NCBI RefSeq assembly: GCF_900099925.1
Contig: NZ_FNDE01000020.1
Span: forward strand, 1 to 56,469
DNA length: 56,469 nucleotides
DNA from: Aneurinibacillus thermoaerophilus
GTDB lineage: Bacteria > Bacillota > Bacilli > Aneurinibacillales > Aneurinibacillaceae
Reading direction: 5' to 3'
Numbering within the stretch: position 1 is the first letter of the stretch; every line of letters starts with the position of its first letter. The translations under genes were made by a program, and so were the position numbers. A model generated the notes under the pieces. The model was not told where the DNA came from and made no database searches. It saw only the letters and a list, made by a program, of their open reading frames with translations. Positions 16,995-26,365 of the stretch are shown here, one piece after another.

Positions 16995-18236
16995 TCAACC
17001 GAATTTTTCATCTAGAGTAGTGTTTACTGTATCTTCCTCAAGAAATTTGAAATATGGGAGAAGAATGCCGATAACGGCAGCAATAAACACCAAGCAGCCA
17101 ATTGATAAGTAACTTAATCGAACACTATATCCCTCAGAAAAATGCCCTCCAAAATATACTCCTAATGGCATTACACTTCGGATTATTAATAATCGAACTG
17201 AAAAAACCTTCCCAAGCATCTCATTCGGAACACTGCGCTGATATATGCTTGTACTATGTACGTTAAAAAATGGAGTTGACATTCCAGCAATAATCTCAAG
17301 TACAACAGCTTGCCATATTTCATAAACAAAACTAAGTAGAACAAAAGAAAGTCCACCAATAGCAATAGCTCCCAACATAAAGCGGCGTCTATTTTCTGAT
17401 ATTTTTATACGCGGAACAAAGAAACTACCTACTAGATACCCTGCTGGAAAACCGGACAGAAATAATCCTAATTCGAAAGAGCTCCCGGCTAAATCATCCG
17501 TAACAAAAGGAACATTCAAAACCATCGTAACGCCTACAGCAAATTGAATGAATGCTGCAAAAAATCCTAGCCAAACTAGATGCTTTTGATTGAGAAAATA
17601 GGAAATACCGCCTTTTAACTCTTTAAACCAGGCTAATCTCACTTGTATGTTTTCCGAACTTTTCTCATGCACCCAAAGTAAAGAAGTAGCACTCAATAAA
17701 AAGCATAAACAAACGATATAGAGTGTATTTGTAACACCGATCACAACGGAGATGATACCACCTAGAGTTGGTGCAAGAATACTCATTAGTCGTACGGTAC
17801 CATCTATATATGCATTTACATTAGTTAATTCATTTTTTTTAAATAGGGTAGGTGAGATTGCTAAACTTGCTGGCACATAAAGAGGTTGAATAATTCCGAG
17901 AACAAATTGAACAACAAAGAGATTCCAAACATGGATCTCGTCGAATAACAACATGAAAATCGGAACCAAAAACACAAGGCCACGAGACAACTGAGAGAAA
18001 ACCATAATTTTTTTCCTACTCCAGATATCTATAAAAGGTCCAATTACAAGTTGTATCAGGAGTGAAGGAATAAAGTAAATAAGCCAGAGCGTACCCATCT
18101 CTATTTTCGAGCCCGTGAGATTATATAGAATTAGGGAGTTACAAAACGCCCCTAAAGCCCCTCCTAATTCAGAAACTGCCTGGCCAATCCAAAGAGCTAA
18201 GAAGGTTGGATTGGTGAAGAGTGAACGAGGTTTCAA
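16995..18236 (-). CDS. MFS exporter
   Basis: A 413-residue protein with about twelve hydrophobic segments. It begins SLFTNPTFLALWIGQAVSEL and shows the MFS loop between helices 2 and 3 in GPFIDIWSRKKIMVFSQL. It resembles MFS_3 drug or siderophore exporters of the EntS/macrolide-efflux type. It probably carries the cluster product, or gives self-resistance. It is preceded by a 398-base gap and may have its own promoter. Intact, with no fusion. Confidence 0.8.
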   Translation of the reverse strand: MKPRSLFTNPTFLALWIGQAVSELGGALGAFCNSLILYNLTGSKIEMGTLWLIYFIPSLLIQLVIGPFIDIWSRKKIMVFSQLSRGLVFLVPIFMLLFDEIHVWNLFVVQFVLGIIQPLYVPASLAISPTLFKKNELTNVNAYIDGTVRLMSILAPTLGGIISVVIGVTNTLYIVCLCFLLSATSLLWVHEKSSENIQVRLAWFKELKGGISYFLNQKHLVWLGFFAAFIQFAVGVTMVLNVPFVTDDLAGSSFELGLFLSGFPAGYLVGSFFVPRIKISENRRRFMLGAIAIGGLSFVLLSFVYEIWQAVVLEIIAGMSTPFFNVHSTSIYQRSVPNEMLGKVFSVRLLIIRSVMPLGVYFGGHFSEGYSVRLSYLSIGCLVFIAAVIGILLPYFKFLEEDTVNTTLDEKFG

Positions 18237-18634
18237 CTTTGCTACATTCCTTTCTCAAGTTAATTTAGCAACTGCTTCTCTAAAATAAGCGATGCGGAAT
18301 CCTAAACTTAGCAGTCAGTTTTTGTTTGTAAAATCAATATAAAAATCATAAATATTCATGAAACAACTTAACAATGTCAAAACCACCATTTTTGGAATCA
18401 TATGGATCCGGATAGAAAATGATAGGGGGCGAACGGACACTCGCTCCCCAATAGGCTTTTTGATTCTAAAGTATTGACAAGAATACATTCAAATTAATTC
18501 CATGGTATTTTCTCTTGTGTAGTCCCCTTACTTTGCGATGTTTGTCACAAAATCTTTCTATTACGAACTCCCATTCAACTTGTCATTATTTGATACTTGA
18601 AAATATTACGGCTGGAATTTTAACAAAAATTTTT
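18237..18634. other. Intergenic gap with a GC hairpin in an AT-rich setting
   Basis: GGGGCGA pairs with TCGCTCCCC (about 18426-18450, one bulged base), with CTTTTT following on the plus strand about 10 bases later. It separates the ten-gene operon from the exporter gene. It may be a partial terminator or attenuator for the minus-strand message, although no U-run follows in that direction. No gene is seen. Confidence 0.4.
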
Positions 18635-19837
18635 TTAAGTTATTTTTAATAACTGAGAAATATCATCTAAGATTTCCTTTACTCGTTTAGAACTTCTATC
18701 TTTTACTATTATAAACGCGTCAGTGTCATCCATATTGAGTCTGTGCAATTTTGGTAATTGACCAATAGAAGGTAACTGCTGGTATACGATAGCCTCACCG
18801 TAAAGTTGTAATATCAGATCGAGGTTTTCTAATTTTTGGATCGGTTGATCTGTTTCAGCATTTATAAAAAGAATTCCAGTATGCCATGTTCTGTTCAATT
18901 CATGCTGACAGCTTCGGTAGATAAGATGTTCAGCCCATACTTGTTCCATAGATATACCCTGTGATAATCCCATTAGTAAGGGAATTTGAGCACCGGGTAT
19001 ACGCGCTCCCACTTCTCCAATTAATAAGCGTCCTTTGCGATCAATCATGTACTCAATATGAGCGAAAGAGTGGGTAATGTTCAGGGCCTCAATTGCTTTT
19101 TGACCATATATTCTGATCGCCTGATCCAATTCCTTTGGCAAGTCATGACGAATATAGATCCGTTGACCTCCCGGGCGAGCAGCTGTTTCCAAAACAAGTG
19201 GTTCGTAAACAGAAATGGTTCCAAAAACAACCTTTCCTCCAACGATTACTACGTCATAGCTTCCTTCTTGCTGGATATCAATAAACTCTTCAGCAAGGAA
19301 TGGCTCTTCTAAAACATCGAGAAAATATTTTGCTTTTTCAACCGCTTCTTCTTCTGAGGTTATCCGAAAGACATTTCGAGAGCCAGCATTATTTAAAGGT
19401 TTGAAAATCATCGGATACCCATGTAATTGAACAAACTCCGTAAGATCGACAAGGTTGCTAATTTTCTTGTGTTTGGCGCATGGTACATCATGTTGTACAA
19501 AGCAGTCTTTCATTACGTCTTTGTAACGAGTGGGAACAATTTGAGCAACCGTTGATCCAGGAATCTGGAATACTTCACGAAGGTAAGCCACATTTTCTAT
19601 ATAAAACTCATAGGGCGTTTCGATCTGTTCAACTGGATATTGTTCAATTACCTGTCTGAAAACCTGATGTAATTCCTCATATACACGGGCATTAGCTTCA
19701 AAACAAATAACATTTTCTCGCTTATTATCTAATTCGATTACGTCAGGTCCAATCCAGATTATTTCAGGACATAAAAGTGCAGCTGCGTTAACGTATTTTT
19801 GGTAAACAGGAGGTGCTACGATAACAAGCGTGTTCAT
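18635..19837 (-). CDS. ATP-grasp ligase 3 of the cluster
   Basis: A 400-residue protein of the carbamoyl-phosphate-synthase-like ATP-grasp type. After an N-terminal Rossmann-like part there is the nucleotide-binding strand and loop YPMIFKPLNNAGSRNVFRI. FLAEEFIDIQQEGSYDVVIV carries the adenine-site acids, and LLIGEVGARIPG the metal-binding Glu. It is expected to activate a carboxylate as acyl phosphate and join it to an amine. Its start overlaps the previous gene's stop by four bases (ATGA), so the two ligases are translationally coupled. Substrates are unknown. Confidence 0.75.
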   Translation of the reverse strand: MNTLVIVAPPVYQKYVNAAALLCPEIIWIGPDVIELDNKRENVICFEANARVYEELHQVFRQVIEQYPVEQIETPYEFYIENVAYLREVFQIPGSTVAQIVPTRYKDVMKDCFVQHDVPCAKHKKISNLVDLTEFVQLHGYPMIFKPLNNAGSRNVFRITSEEEAVEKAKYFLDVLEEPFLAEEFIDIQQEGSYDVVIVGGKVVFGTISVYEPLVLETAARPGGQRIYIRHDLPKELDQAIRIYGQKAIEALNITHSFAHIEYMIDRKGRLLIGEVGARIPGAQIPLLMGLSQGISMEQVWAEHLIYRSCQHELNRTWHTGILFINAETDQPIQKLENLDLILQLYGEAIVYQQLPSIGQLPKLHRLNMDDTDAFIIVKDRSSKRVKEILDDISQLLKIT

Positions 19838-20772
19838 GATTTAATCCGATCCTCAATCATTTGAACATAATATTTCACACTCCCCTCTGGATCGATGGTG
19901 AATCCACTTTTTTCATGCCCTGGCCAGATTGACAGAGCAGAATTAACTTCAATGATTATAGGCCCATCAGGTCCCTCAATCAAATCAATTGGAGCATAAT
20001 CGAGACCTAACGCACTAACCGCACTTAATGCAATATCTTCTAGTTCTTTTGTTAATTCATATTTCCGTAATTTCTTACCTTCATTTATATCCTTAGTTCG
20101 CCAAGTATTTGGAAAACAATCGAGGGCCCAAATGGAAACTACTTTGTCTCCAACTACATTAATGCGTAGGTCATATCCAGGATTAGAAACATATTGCTGT
20201 GCGCATAGAACTTTATAGTTTTGGATAAGATGCCATACCTCAATCTCTTGAAAAATACTTAAAACATCAGCAATTTCATCCCCGTACCGAAATTCGTTTA
20301 AAATTAAGCGCTTGATATCAATCGATGCATGTCCGGAAAGGGGTTTAAGGATAATATCTTTCCACTCTTTTAAACAACTACCGACTTGGTCTACCGAACT
20401 GACCATCCGTGTTGAAGGAACACGGATGCCGGCCCGTTGAAGTACGTTTGCCGCATATACCTTGTTACTCGCTTTTCGTACCGCCTGTGGTGAGTTTAAA
20501 ATTGTCATTCCTTGCTGTTCTAGTAATTCAAGTGCATCAAACAGATATAACCGATCTCCTAATGTATATCTTGAACGAATTCTTGATTCAAACATAGCCA
20601 CCTTAGGAAGTTCTCTCTTAATTCCTTGATAAAAAAATTCGAAAGGAGCTGCTACTACTTCAACTTGATCCCAATCCCAGACCTCTGCCTTGTATCCTAG
20701 CTTTGATATTTCCTCAACAAGTTTGTTTTCAGCCCAAGCAAAAGGTCTCTTGCTAAAAAAAACAAAATCCAT
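19834..20772 (-). CDS. ATP-grasp ligase 2 of the cluster, RimK/LysX-like
   Basis: A 312-residue ATP-grasp protein of the RimK/GshB type. Features are KDIILKPLSGHASIDIKRL, YDLRINVVGDKVVSIW, WRTKDINEG (corresponding to the FRTNxxxGG loop) and PIIIEVNSALSIWPG with the metal-binding Glu and Asn. Enzymes of this type add amino acids to an alpha- or gamma-carboxylate, or condense amino acids. It lies between the aminotransferase (10-base gap) and ligase 3 (4-base overlap), so all three are probably made together. Confidence 0.75.
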   Translation of the reverse strand: MDFVFFSKRPFAWAENKLVEEISKLGYKAEVWDWDQVEVVAAPFEFFYQGIKRELPKVAMFESRIRSRYTLGDRLYLFDALELLEQQGMTILNSPQAVRKASNKVYAANVLQRAGIRVPSTRMVSSVDQVGSCLKEWKDIILKPLSGHASIDIKRLILNEFRYGDEIADVLSIFQEIEVWHLIQNYKVLCAQQYVSNPGYDLRINVVGDKVVSIWALDCFPNTWRTKDINEGKKLRKYELTKELEDIALSAVSALGLDYAPIDLIEGPDGPIIIEVNSALSIWPGHEKSGFTIDPEGSVKYYVQMIEDRIKS

Positions 20773-20782
20773 AAAGAGCCTC

Positions 20783-22177
20783 CTAATTTTGTTGATAAAG
20801 CTCGACTTTCAATTCATTGAGTATCGTCTCAAGTGTATTAATAACAAAATTTAACTGCTCATTCGTAATGCAAAGTGGAGGAGTTAAGCACAATACATTG
20901 ACTTGGTGACCACCATTCAATAGAAGTACACCCTTTTTCATAGCCCTGCGTATAATTTCCCAGCAGAGTTCTGGTGCTGCTTCTTTGGTATCTCGATCCT
21001 TGACTAGCTCAATCCCTACCATCAAGCCATTTCCACGTATATCACCGACATTAGGGTGAGCACCGATTCGATTTCTTAACTCCTTTTGTAGATACAATCC
21101 ATCATAGTGACTCTTTTCAACTAAGTTTGAATTTAGCAACTCTTTTATGGATGCCATGGCAATTACTGATCCCAACGGGTTTCCTTGGAACGTACTAGTA
21201 TGAATGGGCTCTCCATTATACTGTCCCCACGCTTTGTCCATTACTTCCTGTTTAGCTGCACAAACGGATATTGGATAACCAGAAGAAAGCCCTTTCCCGA
21301 TGGTCATAATGTCTGGTATCACTCCGCTATGAAGGAAGGAGAACATCTTACCTGTACGTCCGAAGCCTGTTAGTATCTCATCAAAAATTAATAACACATT
21401 GTTACGATCACAGATTTCACGCAAACCTTGAAGAAACTTCTGTGAAGCAACTACCACTCCTCCTCGTCCCTGAATTGGTTCAATAATAACGGCCGCCACA
21501 TCTTCTACTCCTGAGGCAGTATTTTCAATCATATCCTGAACTGTTTTTAAACAAGTAAGCTTGCAGGTATCAACTTGTTCACCATAAGGACACCGATAAC
21601 AGTAAGGATAGGGTGCAAATGCAGTCGATTTCTTTGTTTCATTTTTAAAAGGTCTTCGGAAATGATGACGTGCTGTTACTTCAATACTTTTTGCCCCCAT
21701 CCCGTGATACGCTCCATAAAACGCAATATAACCACTCTTTCCTGTTGCTAGATTTGCGGTTTTTAGGGCACTGTCAACTGCATCCGATCCATTAACCGAC
21801 ACGATCATTTTAGCATTTGGAATAGGTATAATTTTTTGAATAAATTCCATAAACTCGATTTTTCTTATGTTTGCATGGAAATCACCCATTCCTTGCAACA
21901 TTTCCTCAATCTGCTTGCTAACAGCAGCCTGAACAGCGGGATGAGTATGTCCGATGTTTGCAACATTCAAACCGGCAGCCATGTCAATGTATTGATTTCC
22001 ATCTACATCAATTATGTTCGCGCCTGTTGTTCTTTCCCAAACAATCGTTATTTCATTATCTGTATTTGTCAAGTTGGGTGCTTCTAATTCCCGAAGTTTG
22101 CTAAGGAGTTGTTGCGATTTGGGCCCAGGAATTGTTGTTTTAATAACAGGCAGCCCATGATTTGTGTTAGATCTCAT
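20783..22177 (-). CDS. Class III (GabT-like) PLP aminotransferase
   Basis: A 464-residue omega-aminotransferase. It has VNGSDAVDSALK, FYGAYHGMG, FDEILTGFGRTG and the PLP-lysine motif TIGKGLSSGYP. An inserted cysteine-rich part, YRCPYGEQVDTCKLTC, is seen also in GabT-type homologues. It could make or remove the amino group of a terminal amine such as a beta-, gamma- or diamino acid, thereby providing a building block for the ligases. Its start overlaps the preceding ATP-grasp gene by 11 bases. Intact. Confidence 0.8.
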   Translation of the reverse strand: MRSNTNHGLPVIKTTIPGPKSQQLLSKLRELEAPNLTNTDNEITIVWERTTGANIIDVDGNQYIDMAAGLNVANIGHTHPAVQAAVSKQIEEMLQGMGDFHANIRKIEFMEFIQKIIPIPNAKMIVSVNGSDAVDSALKTANLATGKSGYIAFYGAYHGMGAKSIEVTARHHFRRPFKNETKKSTAFAPYPYCYRCPYGEQVDTCKLTCLKTVQDMIENTASGVEDVAAVIIEPIQGRGGVVVASQKFLQGLREICDRNNVLLIFDEILTGFGRTGKMFSFLHSGVIPDIMTIGKGLSSGYPISVCAAKQEVMDKAWGQYNGEPIHTSTFQGNPLGSVIAMASIKELLNSNLVEKSHYDGLYLQKELRNRIGAHPNVGDIRGNGLMVGIELVKDRDTKEAAPELCWEIIRRAMKKGVLLLNGGHQVNVLCLTPPLCITNEQLNFVINTLETILNELKVELYQQN

Positions 22178-23372
22178 CTAGGTACCTCCATTTTGTATTT
22201 TCAACAAACCACTGCTGGGCTTTACTTATATTGTCACGTAACTCTACTTCTGTATTCGCCATAACAATCATGTTGGCAATGGAATCAACACAGCTTTTAG
22301 CTCCGTTGTAAACCATTCCAGGCTTTCCTGTGACTTGGTACTCAACTACAAAATCAAAAGGTACTTCAGATGGAACATATACCAATTCACCAGCTTGAGG
22401 TTTACATAAGATCCACCCTCCAAGCTTACGTAAAGACGGTTGTGTATTAGCAGGAAGGTCACATTGTAGACGTAAAACAGAGCAATTTAAATTTACTCCT
22501 AAAGTGTATTCAATTGTCTTATTAACACGTGCCCATCCGGTACGACTTGCTATTTCACAGATGAGCAATTCGCCATTTGGCTTTTCAAATACTTCTAAAT
22601 GGAAAGTAAACGTCTTTGGAGAAGGCATCAATCCAATAACCTTACTTGTGAGATTTACCAATCGTTGAAAAACTGGGTTTTCTTGCTCCAACATATGACT
22701 CGAATGAAAGTCGGTATCTAACCAATATCGATTAAGTGTGTGGTAAGTGGATGGCCAACAAAGTTTTATTTCTCCATCGTTTACCAATCCATCAATGTGA
22801 TATAATTTTCCCTCAATATATTTCTCAGCCAACATATTAGGTCGAAAATGATGTGTAAGCCATTCCTCTAATTCAGTAGAATCACGGATTATTGAAACTC
22901 CGATTGAAGCGACAAGATCACGAGGTTTTACGATAACGGGATAGTTATGTTCCTTGACAAATGACAATAAGTCGAGCGGTGAATTTATTAACCTAAAATC
23001 CGGAACAGGTATTCCTTTTTTTCTCATATACTGTTTCATAATTAATTTATCTCGATAAGTAACGGCGCTCTCTACACTCTGTCCCTCAATACCAAAGAGT
23101 TCACGAAGCTGTGCCGCTCGAATCAAATCCAATTCGTCAAGAGCCAGTATTCGCTTGATATGGTGTCTCTCGTTTAAAAGAATAGCTTCTCTTTCGACAT
23201 TCCCATTATTGCTATAATTTTTAAAAGAAAAAATTGATGAATATTGTTGTCGATTAAACGAATTTGAAATTTCACCATTCACAAATAGAATGAGTTGGTC
23301 TTTTATCTCCGGAAGCCATTCATGGTATGGCATCTCCGCTTGATGAGCATAACTAAGAACGAGATATGTCAT
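22167..23372 (-). CDS. ATP-grasp ligase 1 of the cluster
   Basis: A 401-residue ATP-grasp protein. The central strand and loop is YPVIVKPRDLVASIGVSII, the next region is MLAEKYIEGKLYHIDGLV, and the C-terminal metal site reads LLICEIASRTGW. The fold is like L-amino-acid ligases and carnosine-synthase-type enzymes that make dipeptides with release of ADP. It follows the diiron oxidase gene after 71 bases and overlaps the aminotransferase gene. A plausible job is the first amide bond of the product; this is an inference from gene order. Confidence 0.75.
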   Translation of the reverse strand: MTYLVLSYAHQAEMPYHEWLPEIKDQLILFVNGEISNSFNRQQYSSIFSFKNYSNNGNVEREAILLNERHHIKRILALDELDLIRAAQLRELFGIEGQSVESAVTYRDKLIMKQYMRKKGIPVPDFRLINSPLDLLSFVKEHNYPVIVKPRDLVASIGVSIIRDSTELEEWLTHHFRPNMLAEKYIEGKLYHIDGLVNDGEIKLCWPSTYHTLNRYWLDTDFHSSHMLEQENPVFQRLVNLTSKVIGLMPSPKTFTFHLEVFEKPNGELLICEIASRTGWARVNKTIEYTLGVNLNCSVLRLQCDLPANTQPSLRKLGGWILCKPQAGELVYVPSEVPFDFVVEYQVTGKPGMVYNGAKSCVDSIANMIVMANTEVELRDNISKAQQWFVENTKWRYLDEI

Positions 23373-23443
23373 GATTAGCTCCTTCTACCTGGTAATTTAA
23401 TTAATGTACTTTACTTGAATTTAGCCTAAAAAAACAGTTGAAA

Positions 23444-24160
23444 CTATTTTAGAAACAGATAGTCATAGAATTCGTTATAGAACCATTTCATATGTTCTAT
23501 AGAAGTTTTTGCGCCATTTTCAATTTGTTTCAAACTTTCTTCATCTTCATAAGAACTTAAAAGATTTCTAATAGAACCATAATGCTCTTCTTCGACTTCC
23601 TCAATATGGATCTTCCAGAAATTTAAGTCATATCCTCTTTCTTCAAGACCTATTAAAATACTTTTATACATGGGAATGGTTAATAATTCGTTACCTGGCC
23701 CCATATATCCGAAGGCTTCAAGGTAAGTTGCATTCTTATAAAAGTCTAAAGCCAAACGGTTGTATTCAAAAATAAAATCCTCAGCTGGTATAGCAGGTGT
23801 ACCAAATGCGGTTAACTCAACATCAGGGATCACACTCTTCAAATAAGTATTATAGAGTTCACCATGACCCATACCTGCTACACCCCTGCCGCATTCATCA
23901 TATAAATTTTCAACAATTGGTGCCCACCATTTATCGCATGGAGGAGCACATGCTATTGTTGCACCCAATAGTTGATGGAAATAACATCTGTGATGACCAT
24001 ATTGAATACTAAACTTTGCAATCTGTTCATCGGTCAGTTTACGTTGACTAAATGCAGAATAGAAAGGTCCATTTATGACTTGTTCATCAAACATTTTTGC
24101 AATTTCGTTTTCAAGTATAAGATAGGCATTAGATACAGTGTTTACATTCATCGAACTCAA
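23444..24160 (-). CDS. Heme-oxygenase-like diiron oxidase (HDO/PqqC-TenA-like)
   Basis: A 238-residue all-helical protein. Candidate metal ligands are E89 with H99 (NLYDECGRG...GMGHGELY), E148 (TYLEAFGYMGPGNE), H185 and H193 (WKIHIEEVEEEHYGS). The last motif is usually HxxxDxxH. Here an acidic residue (E190 or nearby) takes the Asp place and the spacing is one residue longer. HDO enzymes use iron and oxygen for C-C cleavage, desaturation, N-oxygenation or nitrile-type chemistry on amino acids. It sits 11 bases after queF, so it is part of the same transcript. Confidence 0.7.
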   Translation of the reverse strand: MSSMNVNTVSNAYLILENEIAKMFDEQVINGPFYSAFSQRKLTDEQIAKFSIQYGHHRCYFHQLLGATIACAPPCDKWWAPIVENLYDECGRGVAGMGHGELYNTYLKSVIPDVELTAFGTPAIPAEDFIFEYNRLALDFYKNATYLEAFGYMGPGNELLTIPMYKSILIGLEERGYDLNFWKIHIEEVEEEHYGSIRNLLSSYEDEESLKQIENGAKTSIEHMKWFYNEFYDYLFLK

Positions 24161-24171
24161 CCTCCGTTAAT

Positions 24172-24672
24172 TTATCGATTTGTAATTTTTTCTGGATTTA
24201 AATCATGATTAAACAGTCTATGTTCCGCTACTTGTTTCCAACGAGTACCTTCTTTACCCCAGTTTACATAAGGGTCAATACTTATCCCGCCACGAGGAAG
24301 GAATTTACCCCAGACTTCAATATATTTTGGTTCCAACAGATTAATGAGATCTTTCATTATTTTATTAACACAATCTTCATGAAAGTCCCCATGATTTCGA
24401 AAACTAAATAAATACAACTTTAAAGACTTACTTTCTACTAGCCTTTTATCTGGTACATAACTAATATGAATCGTTGCAAAGTCTGGTTGCTTAGTTATTG
24501 GGCAAAGACTGGTGAATTCTGGACAGTTAAATTTGACGAAATAGTCAACATCTGGGTGAAGATTTTCAAAACTCTCCAACAAATCAGGGCAATAATTACT
24601 TGGATATTCGACGTTTTGATTTCCCAATAGCGTGATTTCTGTTTCAGTGTGAATATCTCGCAATTTAATCAC
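24172..24672 (-). CDS. queF: NADPH-dependent 7-cyano-7-deazaguanine reductase QueF
   Basis: A 166-residue unimodular QueF. The active-site cysteine is in [16 protein letters not shown]. The family motif [20 protein letters not shown] contains the catalytic Asp and NADPH-binding residues, and [15 protein letters not shown] follows. It reduces the nitrile of preQ0 to the aminomethyl group of preQ1, so the pathway here reaches a primary amine, which is a possible ligase substrate. All key residues are present. Confidence 0.92.
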   Translation of the reverse strand: MIKLRDIHTETEITLLGNQNVEYPSNYCPDLLESFENLHPDVDYFVKFNCPEFTSLCPITKQPDFATIHISYVPDKRLVESKSLKLYLFSFRNHGDFHEDCVNKIMKDLINLLEPKYIEVWGKFLPRGGISIDPYVNWGKEGTRWKQVAEHRLFNHDLNPEKITNR

Positions 24673-24688
24673 TCCTTTTCATAAAACA

Positions 24689-25258
24689 TTATTTAGTTTT
24701 TATAAGGTCTAAGACCTTATGAACTAACTCATTATCTTCAGTAAAAATACCAAGAGTCTCCGTTGTTACGTTTTTTGCACCTGGTTTCTGAACTCCTCTT
24801 ATAGTCATACAAAAATGTTCTGCTTCTATCACTACCATAACTCCTAAAGGATTAAGCACCTCAAACATGGTTTTAGCAACTTGAAATGTTAACCTTTCTT
24901 GTAATTGAAGCCTCCTGTCATAAGCTTCCAGCATCCTTGCAATTTTACTTAATCCAACCACAAAACCGTTAGGTATGTAGGCAATATGAGCAACCCCAAA
25001 AAAAGGTACCATGTGATGCTCACAATGAGAGTAAAATGAAATATCTTTTACCAATACTAACTCCCTGTGATCCTCTTTAAACGTTTTTCGCAAATACGAA
25101 CTAGGATCTTCTTTATAACCTTTAAAAATTTCATCATACATCTTTATGACTCTTTTAGGAGTTTCAATTAAGCCCTCTCTTTCTGGAATTTCTCCAATGT
25201 ATTGAAGAATTAATTTAATATTTTCTTCTAAATCTACATTGAGTACTGTGTGGTTCAT
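24689..25258 (-). CDS. folE: GTP cyclohydrolase I (FolE type)
   Basis: A 189-residue type I enzyme, with the zinc ligands in [12 protein letters not shown] and [15 protein letters not shown], and the core motif [20 protein letters not shown]. It opens GTP to dihydroneopterin triphosphate, the first step toward both folate and 7-deazaguanine. A folE copy placed between queD and queF shows that the cluster supplies its own pterin precursor rather than drawing on folate synthesis. GAGGAG lies in the end of queD, giving coupling. Confidence 0.92.
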   Translation of the reverse strand: MNHTVLNVDLEENIKLILQYIGEIPEREGLIETPKRVIKMYDEIFKGYKEDPSSYLRKTFKEDHRELVLVKDISFYSHCEHHMVPFFGVAHIAYIPNGFVVGLSKIARMLEAYDRRLQLQERLTFQVAKTMFEVLNPLGVMVVIEAEHFCMTIRGVQKPGAKNVTTETLGIFTEDNELVHKVLDLIKTK

Positions 25259-25259
25259 T

Positions 25260-25655
25260 TTAATTTTCCAACTCCTCGCTGTATCTTACAAAGACTTCAT
25301 TGGTTTCCTGTACTTCAACCCACTTTACTTTGGGTTGATTTATTTTCATTAAACAGAGATCTTTTATGATTGAATAAAATACTTCTGCAACTTTTTCAGT
25401 AGACGGTGCAGATCCACCTTGGTCAACATCGAATTCTGGGAAATCATTTAATAAATAATGATCGTATTTATCCTCAATCGAGTGCTTAACATCACGAAAA
25501 TCTATTAACATTCCTTTATCATCTAACTTTGATCCTTCGATACAAAAAGTAACTTTATAATTATGTCTGTGAATTCTATCACACTTACCAGCATTTGGTA
25601 CACGATGTGCACAAGCAATCCAGAAATGTTTAACGAGATGGTATTTTTGTTTCAT
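25260..25655 (-). CDS. queD: 6-carboxy-5,6,7,8-tetrahydropterin synthase QueD
   Basis: A 131-residue protein. The zinc histidines appear in [14 protein letters not shown] and [10 protein letters not shown], the catalytic Cys in GKC, and the late acidic motif in [17 protein letters not shown] replaces the usual HGH; both metal-binding histidines are kept. The enzyme converts dihydroneopterin triphosphate to 6-carboxytetrahydropterin. The gene lies 12 bases after queC and 1 base before folE. Confidence 0.9.
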   Translation of the reverse strand: MKQKYHLVKHFWIACAHRVPNAGKCDRIHRHNYKVTFCIEGSKLDDKGMLIDFRDVKHSIEDKYDHYLLNDFPEFDVDQGGSAPSTEKVAEVFYSIIKDLCLMKINQPKVKWVEVQETNEVFVRYSEELEN

Positions 25656-25667
25656 GAAATTTCTCCT

Positions 25668-26354
25668 TTAATTCCAAACAATAGATTTTTCATAGTCAAT
25701 GGGATCTATGATCTTATTTTCTTGGAATCCTTTAATACGTAAACGACAGCTATCACATCTCGCACAAGCTAGTTCTTTACCTTGATAACAAGATGTTGTT
25801 AGATGGTAAGGAACGCCCAACTCAAGTCCTTTTTTGATAATCTCAGCTTTTGTCATATTAATTAATGGAGTTTCTATTTTGATATTCATTCCAGTTACTC
25901 CATTTTTGGTCGCTAGATTGATTGTTTTTGACATCGATTGAATAAATTCTGGACGACAATCCGGATAACCGCTGTAATCTAATGAATTGACACCGAGAAA
26001 TAAAGCTGATGCTGAAATTACTTCCGCATATGCTGTTGCCAATGCTATGAAAATCAAATTACGTGCAGGGACATAAGTATTTGGAATTTCGTCTGTTAAC
26101 CCTGAAGTTGGAACATCCAAGCTTATATCTGTCAAGGAACTTCCCCCTATTTGCCTTAACCAATCTAAATTAATTACTTTATGACTCCTTTTATCATAAT
26201 ATTCAGACATTTTAATAGCACTTTCAACCTCACGTGAATGTCTTTGACCGTAATGGAAAGTAATTGGATACAATTCGTACCCTTCATCTTTTGCAATTCC
26301 CATACAGGTTGCACTATCCAACCCACCGCTTAATATAACAACTGCTTTCTTCAT
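25668..26354 (-). CDS. queC: 7-cyano-7-deazaguanine synthase QueC
   Basis: The start at 26354 is preferred since AGGAGG is seven bases upstream; an ATG two codons earlier is too close. 228 residues: PP-loop VILSGGLDSATCMG, YVPARNLIFIALA, and the zinc site CYQGKELACARCDSCRLR. It uses ATP and ammonia to change CDG to preQ0. Length and motifs are complete. Confidence 0.92.
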   Translation of the reverse strand: MKKAVVILSGGLDSATCMGIAKDEGYELYPITFHYGQRHSREVESAIKMSEYYDKRSHKVINLDWLRQIGGSSLTDISLDVPTSGLTDEIPNTYVPARNLIFIALATAYAEVISASALFLGVNSLDYSGYPDCRPEFIQSMSKTINLATKNGVTGMNIKIETPLINMTKAEIIKKGLELGVPYHLTTSCYQGKELACARCDSCRLRIKGFQENKIIDPIDYEKSIVWN

Positions 26355-26365
26355 TTTCATACCTC

